Assembly (NCBI GenBank): GCA_009926295.1
Contig: RFPF01000090.1
Span: 1 to 10,515, forward strand
Direction of reading: 5' to 3'
From: Planctomycetia bacterium
GTDB lineage: Bacteria; Planctomycetota; Planctomycetia; Pirellulales; UBA1268
Length of the DNA stretch: 10,515 nt
The notes beneath the pieces are model-generated. The model did no database searches. It was not told the origin of the DNA and worked only from the letters and a program-made list of their open reading frames with translations. Both the position numbers and the translations under genes were made by a program. Shown here piece by piece: positions 5,319 through 10,515 of this stretch (positions within the stretch are counted from its first letter, which is position 1; every line of letters starts with the position of its first letter).

Positions 5319-5759
5319 ATGAAACGCTCTTTCGGGCTCGTCTTGGCCGTCGCCGTGATCGGAATGTCGAGCGGCTGCTCGATCATCGACCGGCTGTTTC
5401 TCCTGAACACCGACGGCCCCCATGGCCATCACGCCCGTCACGGCGTCGGTCCCTGCCAGGACGGTGCCTGCGGCAACGGCCAGTGCTCGGTCGGGGCGCC
5501 GTGCGAATCGTGCGGCCCGGGGGGCTGCCAGCCCGGCTGCCGCGACTGTGCCGCCGGCCGTTGCAAAACGCACGTCGGCCGCTACGGCGGTCTCGCCAAG
5601 CATCACCTGTCTCCTGCCGAAAGGGCGGCGCTCGCGGCGAGCGACTACGGCGCTACCGAGCCGGCCGGACCGCCGACGGGCGCGGTCGCCTATCCCTACT
5701 ACACCACCCGCGGTCCCCGCGACTTCCTCGCGAAGAACCCGCCGTCGATCGGCCCCTGA
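5319..5759 (+). CDS. Small Cys-rich predicted lipoprotein of unknown function
   Basis: This 146-residue predicted lipoprotein starts with the signal 'MKRSFGLVLAVAVIGMSSGC', where Cys20 would be lipidated (S-S-G-C is an acceptable though not ideal lipobox). Residues 33-82 are rich in His, Gly and Cys: nine further cysteines at 46, 51, 56, 62, 65, 70, 74, 77 and 82, many spaced three to five residues apart, plus 'HGHHARH'. This suggests disulfide bonding or metal binding in the periplasm. The tail 'YPYYTTRGPRDFLAKNPPSIGP' (126-146, N-terminal residue trimmed) is compact and looks conserved; I recall similar tails in planctomycete hypothetical proteins but cannot verify this here. AAGGAAG upstream supports the start. 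Located alone between inverted-repeat-rich DNA and an MFS gene; function unknown. Confidence 0.8.
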   Translation: MKRSFGLVLAVAVIGMSSGCSIIDRLFLLNTDGPHGHHARHGVGPCQDGACGNGQCSVGAPCESCGPGGCQPGCRDCAAGRCKTHVGRYGGLAKHHLSPAERAALAASDYGATEPAGPPTGAVAYPYYTTRGPRDFLAKNPPSIGP

Positions 5760-5801
5760 TGCGGGCGGCGTCGGTCGAGACTCCTTTGCCGTGATGGTCC
5801 G

Positions 5802-5830
5802 CCGCCGATAGGCTTGCCGCCTGTCGGCGG
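5802..5830 (+). terminator. Strong hairpin between lipoprotein and MFS genes, possible terminator
   Basis: CCGCCGATAGGC (5802-5813) pairs over 12 bp with GCCTGTCGGCGG (5819-5830), with one G-T wobble and a 5-nt loop. A short TTTT follows six bases later (in 'TGACGTTTTC'), too far and too short for a classic intrinsic terminator. It would separate the lipoprotein gene from the permease gene, or stabilise the upstream mRNA. Confidence 0.4.
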
Positions 5831-5859
5831 TGACGTTTTCAGACGCGGAGGTCGTGGTC

Positions 5860-7332
5860 ATGCAGGCAGGACGGGGCGGTGGGGTGGCGGCGGATGGTCG
5901 GCTTTCGCCGACCGGGTGGCTCGTGTGCGCGATCGCGGCGATCGGCTTCGCGTTCGACATCTACGAGCTTTTGATGCTGCCGCTCATCATCAAGCCGGCG
6001 CTGGCGGCCCTCGGCGGCGTGACGGCCGACGGCGCACCCCTCCTGGTGCCCGGCTCACCGGCCTACACGCAGTGGGCGCGGGCGCTGTTCTTCGTGCCGG
6101 CGCTCGCCGGCGGCGTCTTCGGCCTCCTTGGCGGATACCTCACCGACCTCCTCGGCCGGCGTCGAGTGCTCACGTTCAGCATCCTCCTCTACGCGTTCTC
6201 CGCCCTCGCGGCTGGATTCGCGACGTCACTGCCGCAACTGCTCTTCTTCCGCTGCCTGGTGTTCATCGGCGTATGCGTGGAATTCGTGGCGGCGGTGGCC
6301 TGGCTCGCCGAACTGTTTCCTGATCGGGAGCAACGCGAGCGCGCGCTGGGCTGGACGCAGGCCTTCTCGTCGCTCGGCGGCCTGCTCGTGGGGTCGGCCA
6401 ACGTGCTCGCCGCGCGGTTCGCCGCCGATCTGCCGGCGATCCAGGGCGGGCACGAAGCCTGGCGTTACACGCTCATCTCCGGCGTCATCCCCGCCCTGCC
6501 GCTGATCGTCATCCGGCCATTCCTGCCGGAGAGCCCGGTATGGGCCGAGAAGAAGGCCGCCGGCACGCTCAAGCGGCCGAGCCTCCGGGAACTCTTCGGC
6601 CCCGGGCTGGTCCGCACGACGGTGCTCACCACGCTCGTGTTTGCCGCGAGCTATGGGCTGGCCTTCGGCGCGATCCAGCAACTGCCGCAGATCCTCGGCG
6701 GCCCGAAGGGGCATGCGGCGGTGCTCGCGACGGCCAAGGCGGCCGAGGAGGAGGCCATGGCCGCGGCCAAGGAGGCGGGCAGGCCGGCGCCGCCGCCGGG
6801 GAAGCTCAAGGCGATCTCCGGCAACGCGACCGACGAGGCCGTCGCCACAGTCACCATCTTTCAGGAGATCGGAGGCCTCGTGGGCCGCGTGCTCCTCGCG
6901 TTCGCGGCGCTGCGGATCGCCAGCCGCCGGTGGCTGCTGCGGCTCTTCCAGTGGCCCGCGCTCCTCGTCGTGCCGGCGCTCTTCTGGTGGATTTCGACGC
7001 AGCTGCACAACGCCGACTCGCTGCCGTGGATCAAGGCGGGCATCTTCCTGGCCGGCCTGCTCACGGTGGCGCAGTTCAGCTTCTGGGGCAACTACATCCC
7101 GCTCGTGTTCCCGACGCACCTGCGCGGCACCGGTGAGAGTTTCGCGGCGAACATAGGTGGTCGCGTGCTCGGGACCGCAGCCGCCTGGCTCACGCTCACG
7201 TTTTCCGCCGCGACACCGCCCGATCCGGTGCGCATCGCCGTCGTGGGTGCCGTGGTGGCCGGTCTCTACGCCCTCGTCGGTGCGATCCTCACGCAGTGGC
7301 TCCCCGAGCCCGAGCGGCATCTCGACGGCTGA
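5860..7332 (+). CDS. Major facilitator superfamily permease
   Basis: This is a 490-residue inner-membrane transporter with about 12 hydrophobic segments. Segment 1 carries acidic residues in 'FAFDIYELLMLPL' (Asp33, Glu36), reminiscent of organic-acid and metabolite:H+ symporters. The loop between segments 2 and 3 has the MFS motif 'GGYLTDLLGRRR' (91-102), and 'PESPVW' (223-228) ends the first half. The second half has a conserved-looking 'FSFWGNYIPLVFPTHLRGTG' (406-425). An Ala/Lys/Pro-rich hydrophilic insertion (about 281-325) sits between segments 7 and 8 and is unusual. ATG at 5860 is chosen because GGAGG lies eight bases before it; a GTG at 5830 is in frame but falls in a hairpin. Substrate unknown. 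The stop is one base from that of the convergent downstream gene. Confidence 0.88.
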   Translation: MQAGRGGGVAADGRLSPTGWLVCAIAAIGFAFDIYELLMLPLIIKPALAALGGVTADGAPLLVPGSPAYTQWARALFFVPALAGGVFGLLGGYLTDLLGRRRVLTFSILLYAFSALAAGFATSLPQLLFFRCLVFIGVCVEFVAAVAWLAELFPDREQRERALGWTQAFSSLGGLLVGSANVLAARFAADLPAIQGGHEAWRYTLISGVIPALPLIVIRPFLPESPVWAEKKAAGTLKRPSLRELFGPGLVRTTVLTTLVFAASYGLAFGAIQQLPQILGGPKGHAAVLATAKAAEEEAMAAAKEAGRPAPPPGKLKAISGNATDEAVATVTIFQEIGGLVGRVLLAFAALRIASRRWLLRLFQWPALLVVPALFWWISTQLHNADSLPWIKAGIFLAGLLTVAQFSFWGNYIPLVFPTHLRGTGESFAANIGGRVLGTAAAWLTLTFSAATPPDPVRIAVVGAVVAGLYALVGAILTQWLPEPERHLDG

Positions 7333-7333
7333 T

Positions 7334-8557
7334 TCATCGGCCAACGTGGAGGCACACGAGCGTCGAGTCGTCGCGAAGATAGAGGCGGCCGGAGGCGAGG
7401 GCCGGGAGCGCCCGCGTGGTGCCCTGCAGTGGGCGGGCGCGGGCCAGGATCTCGCACCGCTCGAGGCTCGGGCGGGTGAGCAGGAGCGTGCCGTCGGTCT
7501 GGAGTGCCAGGAGTTTGCCGTCGGCCGCGAGCAGCGTGCCGTAGCCCACGCTCGCGTCGGACCAGAGGGCGCGTCCGGTCCGCGGATCGAGGCACACGAG
7601 CGCGGCAGGGGGCACGTCGTCCCGTCCGTTGATGCAGTAGACGCGGTCGTCGATGACGATCGGCGTGCAGTACTGCGTCGCGAGCGATTCGGCGCCCTCC
7701 CAGAGCTTCGTGAATCCAGCGGCGTCGAACGAACCACACACCGAGCCGATTCCGTAGGCGGCGGTGACGAGGAGCCGACCGTCGGGCCAGATGACCGGTG
7801 AGGCGGCGTTCACGGTCGGCCCGCGCTGGCCGAACGGAAACTGCCAGCGGATTGCGCCTGACTTCGGATCGAGGAGCAGGCAGGCGTAGCGGGTGACCAT
7901 CAGCACGTGCGGCGCGCCGGCGACCGTCGTCACGATCGGGGCCGAATAACTGGCCGGCTCGGCCGTCGCCGTCCACGCGACCGCTCCCGTGTCGAGCGTG
8001 AACGCCACAACCCCCGCCTCCTTCCGGGAGCCACCGACATTCACGATCACGTGCCCGGCCGCGACGACCGGTGTCGAGCCTGCGCCGAAGTAACCCTCGG
8101 GAGCGCCGAACTCACGATGCGTGTCGTGCCGCCAGCGCTCGGCGCCGGTCGCGGCGTCGAGGCAGCGGAGCACGCCCTGGGCGCCGAACACGATCACGCG
8201 GCCGTCGTGGACGAGCGGCACGCACAGCGGACCGTCGCCGCCGCCAACCTGCGGCGCGAACGTGGTCGGATGCCCGGCCCGCCAGACCGTCTGCCCGGTG
8301 GTGGCGTCGAGCGATTCCACCACCTCCTCACCTCCGACCCTGTGAAACAGGATCGCCCGGCCCGCAGCCACCGCGACGCCTGCGTAGCCCGCGCCCACCT
8401 CGCGCCGCCACACGACCGGCGGGCCAGGCGCGGGCCAGGCGTCGGCGAGCGACTCGTCGGCCGCGGCGCTGCCGTTGCGATCGGGCCCGAGGATCTGCGG
8501 CCAGTCGCCGGCGAGAGCGGGCGCGACGCACAGGGAGACGAGAACAAGCAGACTCAC
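7334..8557 (-). CDS. Secreted PQQ-type beta-propeller repeat protein (BamB-like)
   Basis: A protein of about 407 residues, exported by the signal segment 'SLLVLVSLCVAPALAG' to a mature start 'DWPQILGPDRNGSA', a form common in planctomycete PQQ-like propellers. Repeats with a 'D..TG...W' pattern recur ('LDATTGQTVWRAGH', 'LDAATGAERWRHD', 'LDTGAVAWTA', 'LDPKSGAIRWQF', 'LDPRTGRALWSD'), each a propeller blade with its Trp-docking motif. No catalytic dehydrogenase residues were recognised, so a binding or scaffold role is more likely than a quinoprotein enzyme. The start is uncertain: GTG at 8557 is used, giving a signal peptide without a basic n-region; an in-frame ATG at 8638 would add 27 residues but lies inside a dispersed repeat. 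It follows the DUF454 gene on the same strand. Confidence 0.85.
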   Translation of the reverse strand: MSLLVLVSLCVAPALAGDWPQILGPDRNGSAAADESLADAWPAPGPPVVWRREVGAGYAGVAVAAGRAILFHRVGGEEVVESLDATTGQTVWRAGHPTTFAPQVGGGDGPLCVPLVHDGRVIVFGAQGVLRCLDAATGAERWRHDTHREFGAPEGYFGAGSTPVVAAGHVIVNVGGSRKEAGVVAFTLDTGAVAWTATAEPASYSAPIVTTVAGAPHVLMVTRYACLLLDPKSGAIRWQFPFGQRGPTVNAASPVIWPDGRLLVTAAYGIGSVCGSFDAAGFTKLWEGAESLATQYCTPIVIDDRVYCINGRDDVPPAALVCLDPRTGRALWSDASVGYGTLLAADGKLLALQTDGTLLLTRPSLERCEILARARPLQGTTRALPALASGRLYLRDDSTLVCLHVGR

Positions 8558-8591
8558 GATCTTGGAAACATGCCTCGCGCAACGTCCGGGA

Positions 8592-8722
8592 GGGGTTGCC
8601 CGTGCCCTCGAGCGGGCTATGGGAGCGAGCGAAGCCATGGATGGCGAAGCGAAGCGGACATGCAGAGAGCCGAGGCCTGGAGGGCCGAGGCGAACGTCCG
8701 GCGAGAGGGCATGGGCAACCCC
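8592..8722 (-). repeat. Dispersed inverted-arm element, copy 2 (inverted)
   Basis: This 131-bp element is bounded by 18-bp inverted arms (8592-8609 and 8705-8722) that differ at one position: GGGGTTGCCCGTGCCCTC against GGGGTTGCCCATGCCCTC. Its core, read on the minus strand, matches copy 3 with only two differences and shares the main blocks of copy 1. It starts 50 bp after the DUF454 stop in the direction of that gene, and ends 34 bp before the GTG of the propeller gene. It therefore fills most of the intergenic space. No target-site duplication is evident. Confidence 0.78.
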
Positions 8723-8772
8723 GACCCACGCGCGACGATGCCTCGTGACCGCTGGAGGGGCCAGACGAGGAT

Positions 8773-9198
8773 TCATTGCACGAGCGTCCGCGGGGCGCGG
8801 GGGGTGTCGTCGGGCAGGGTGGGTACGGTCCAGATGACGTACAGCCCGCAGGCCACGAGGCCGAGTGCGACGTACTTGAGCCACGATGGCAGGCTGTTGA
8901 GCACGAGGCTGGTGGCCACGACGGCGGCCACCAGCAGAACCGTGCGGTATTTCATGCTCTTGCGGATGCCGCGGTAGTGCTGCCAGTCGTCGAGCGTGGG
9001 TCCGAACCACCTCGAACGGTGCAGCCATGCGTGGATCCTGGGCGAGCCGCGGTAGAAGCACCAGCTCGCCAGCAGCAAAAACGGCGTGGTCGGAAGGAGC
9101 GGCAGGATCGACCCCAGCACTGCCAGAGCCACGCACGTCCAGCCGCCGGCGACGAACAGGAAACTCTTGAGCGGGTCGGTGGTGGGCTTGAAATCCAT
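8773..9198 (-). CDS. DUF454 (YbaN) family inner-membrane protein
   Basis: This small integral membrane protein of 141 residues has an N-terminal hydrophobic segment (about 12-31) followed by the family signature 'LPLLPTTPFLLLASWCFYRG' (32-51). After it comes the soluble stretch 'SPRIHAWLHRSRWFGPTLDD' (52-71) and two closely spaced hydrophobic segments (about 86-100 and 105-123). This is the layout of DUF454/YbaN proteins, whose function is not established. The ATG at 9198 gives the normal family length; its ribosome-binding site is weak. It is divergent from the aldolase gene, with 154 bp between their start codons. On the same strand, a repeat element and the beta-propeller gene follow, so the two genes may share a transcript. 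Confidence 0.88.
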   Translation of the reverse strand: MDFKPTTDPLKSFLFVAGGWTCVALAVLGSILPLLPTTPFLLLASWCFYRGSPRIHAWLHRSRWFGPTLDDWQHYRGIRKSMKYRTVLLVAAVVATSLVLNSLPSWLKYVALGLVACGLYVIWTVPTLPDDTPRAPRTLVQ

Positions 9199-9261
9199 GG
9201 GCGTCCGAACCGGGACGGCGAATCCGGGAGCATCGTATCACGCGGTCCTGTAGCGGGCCGT

Positions 9262-9290
9262 TTGTGCGAAAAACCGCGAGTTCCTATGCT
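9262..9290 (+). promoter_or_regulatory. Sigma-70 promoter of the aldolase gene
   Basis: TTGTGC (9262-9267) and TATGCT (9285-9290) are spaced by exactly 17 bp, with an A-run at the start of the spacer, in otherwise GC-rich DNA. The predicted transcription start near 9297 gives a leader of about 56 nt to the ATG at 9353, which is preceded by GAGGAG. Confidence 0.6.
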
Positions 9291-9352
9291 CTTGGCCCCG
9301 GCTCGAGTCCCACCCTGCTCGTTTCCTCCCCATCAGCTGAGGAGTTTCTGCC

Positions 9353-10399
9353 ATGCCGCTCGTCCCCATGCGGATCCTGCTCGACCACGCCGCCGACGGC
9401 TACGGCCTGGCCGCCTTCAACGTCAACAACATGGAGCAGATCCAGGCGATCATGGAGGCGGCCAAGGAGACCGACTCGCCCGTCATCATCCAGGCGTCGC
9501 GCGGCGCGCGGAGCTACTCGCAGGACAACTACCTCCGCCACCTCATGCTCGCCGCCTCCGAGCTCTATCCGAAGATCCCGATCGCGATGCACCAGGACCA
9601 TGGCAACTCGCCTGCCACGTGCCAGAGCGCGATCGACCACGGGTTCACCAGCGTGATGATGGACGGCTCGCTCAAGGACGACGGCAAGACACCCGCCGAT
9701 TTCGACTACAACGTGAGGGTCACGAAGGAGGTCGTGCAGTCGGCCCACCGGCAGGGCGTGTCGGTGGAGGGTGAGCTCGGCTGCCTGGGGTCTCTCGAGA
9801 GCGGCGAGGGGGAGGCCGAGGACGGCCACGGCGCGAGCGGCAAGCTCTCGCACGACCAGCTCCTCACGGATCCCGACGAGGCGGCCCGCTTCGTGGCGGC
9901 CACGGGCGTCGACGCGCTCGCCGTGGCCATCGGCACGAGCCACGGGGCCTACAAGTTCACCCGCAAGCCCGACGGGGAGGTGCTCGCCATGAAGCGGATC
10001 GAGGAGATTCACCGGAAGCTCCCGAACTGCCATCTCGTCATGCACGGCTCCTCGAGCGTGCCCCAGGAACTGCAGGACGTGATCAACAAGTTCGGCGGCA
10101 GGATGCCGCAGACGTGGGGCGTGCCCGTCGAGGAGATCCAGCGGGGCATCAAGCACGGCGTGCGCAAGATCAACGTCGACACCGACTGTCGCATGGCGAT
10201 CACCGGTGCGATCCGCAAGGTGCTCTTCGAGACGCCCGAAAAGTTCGATCCGCGTGACTATCTCAAGCCGTCGCGGGAGGCGATGAAGAAGGTGTGCGGC
10301 GAACGCATGGTGCAATTCGGCCAGGCCGGCAACGCCGGCAAGGTGAAGTGCATCACGCTCTCCGCAATGGCTGAGAAGTACGCGCGCGCCGGCTCGTGA
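9353..10399 (+). CDS. fba: Class II fructose-bisphosphate aldolase
   Basis: This 348-residue zinc-dependent aldolase reversibly splits fructose 1,6-bisphosphate into dihydroxyacetone phosphate and glyceraldehyde 3-phosphate, in glycolysis and gluconeogenesis in the cytosol. Family landmarks are present: 'AFNVNNMEQ' near the N-terminus, 'HQDHGNS' (80-86) with catalytic Asp82 and zinc ligand His83, 'VEGELG' (138-143) with Glu141, 'IGTSHGAYKF' (193-202) with His197, 'VMHGSSSVP' (229-237) with His231, and phosphate-binding 'NVDTD' (274-278). Length and sequence style match the CbbA-like class II group of about 345 residues, also used in Calvin-cycle organisms; nothing here indicates carbon fixation. 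The start is fixed by GAGGAG nine bases before the ATG. The stop codon overlaps the left arm of repeat copy 3. Confidence 0.95.
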   Translation: MPLVPMRILLDHAADGYGLAAFNVNNMEQIQAIMEAAKETDSPVIIQASRGARSYSQDNYLRHLMLAASELYPKIPIAMHQDHGNSPATCQSAIDHGFTSVMMDGSLKDDGKTPADFDYNVRVTKEVVQSAHRQGVSVEGELGCLGSLESGEGEAEDGHGASGKLSHDQLLTDPDEAARFVAATGVDALAVAIGTSHGAYKFTRKPDGEVLAMKRIEEIHRKLPNCHLVMHGSSSVPQELQDVINKFGGRMPQTWGVPVEEIQRGIKHGVRKINVDTDCRMAITGAIRKVLFETPEKFDPRDYLKPSREAMKKVCGERMVQFGQAGNAGKVKCITLSAMAEKYARAGS

Positions 10400-10515
10400 C
10401 TGCCCAGACCCTCTCGCCGGACGTTCGCCTCAGCCCTCCAGGCTTCGGCTCTCTGCATGTCCGCTTCGCTTCGCCATCCATGGCTTCGCTCGCTCCCATA
10501 GCCCGCTCGAGGGCA
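10396..10515 (+). repeat. Dispersed inverted-arm element, copy 3 (cut by the window end)
   Basis: After the left arm (10396-10413, which includes the aldolase stop codon TGA at 10397-10399), the core matches copy 2 at all but two positions, and the window ends within the right arm (GAGGGCA, 10509-10515). The left arm differs from that of copy 2 at five of 18 positions. The two visible bases past GAGGG in the right arm do not compensate for these, so this arm pair may be partly degraded. Orientation relative to the preceding gene is the same as in the other copies. Confidence 0.72.

Noticed and set aside
3440..5410. Minus-strand frame of about 650 codons opposite the fabF-type gene
   Set aside because: It is the antisense shadow of a GC-rich coding region, with no ribosome-binding site and no known motif; it runs through intergenic repeats as well.
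6226..7737. Minus-strand frame of about 500 codons opposite the MFS gene
   Set aside because: Arg/Pro/Gly-rich shadow sequence with no domain. It overlaps two better-supported genes.
8592..8722. Reading the repeat element as protein-coding (open in several frames in copies 2 and 3)
   Set aside because: Copy-to-copy changes keep base pairing rather than codons. Frames are open because of base composition, and no start signal fits all copies.
8723..8750. Target-site duplication for copy 2 (shared CGAGGCAT on both sides)
   Set aside because: On the minus strand the two octamers lie at unequal distances from the element ends (about 23 and 12 bases), so they do not look like an insertion duplication.
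8558..9241. Extension of the propeller protein upstream through the repeat and the DUF454 gene
   Set aside because: The frame is open but reads repeat DNA and the wrong frame of a well-supported DUF454 gene; the hydrophobic signal segment marks the true N-terminal region.

Overview
This window looks like a chromosomal segment of a GC-rich bacterium, most likely a member of the Planctomycetota. That is an inference from several things seen together: a PQQ-type beta-propeller protein opening with a secreted 'DWPQILGPDRNG' motif, a small Cys-rich lipoprotein ending in 'RGPRDFLAKNPPSIGP', a loosely packed FabZ/ACP/FabF-type cluster, and a sigma-54-type promoter. There are ten or eleven confident protein genes on both strands, no RNA gene, no CRISPR array and no transposase.

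Left part (14-1500, minus strand): three tandem, divergent small heat-shock proteins (Hsp20/alpha-crystallin) read in one direction as a probable operon. About 150 bp upstream of the first gene is a full match to the sigma-54 promoter consensus, followed by a long leader with a hairpin. The intergenic region 1501-1953 also carries a sigma-70-type promoter pointing the other way.

Centre left (1954-4963, plus strand): a fatty-acid-type set consisting of a FabZ-like dehydratase, an unusually long acyl carrier protein, a second FabZ-like hot-dog protein one base after it, and a FabF-type condensing enzyme with an intact Cys-His-Lys-His active site. The ribosome-binding site of the condensing enzyme sits inside a 10-bp GC hairpin that has a perfect competing hairpin just upstream. 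The set holds dehydration, carrier and condensation functions, but there is no reductase or acyltransferase in the window.

Centre (4964-7332): an intergenic region packed with inverted repeats, a Cys-rich lipoprotein, and an MFS permease. The permease runs head-on, with one base between stop codons, into the beta-propeller gene.

Right part (7334-10399): on the minus strand, a DUF454/YbaN membrane protein followed by the beta-propeller protein; on the plus strand, a class II fructose-bisphosphate aldolase with a good sigma-70 promoter.

The most interesting signal is non-coding. A roughly 130-145 bp element occurs three times (5003-5145, 8592-8722 inverted, and 10396 to the window end). It has a conserved core and long terminal inverted arms. 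The arms differ between copies 1 and 2 by changes that preserve pairing, and the only two core differences between copies 2 and 3 form one compensatory base pair. All three copies lie 0-50 bp downstream of a stop codon in the same orientation relative to that gene.
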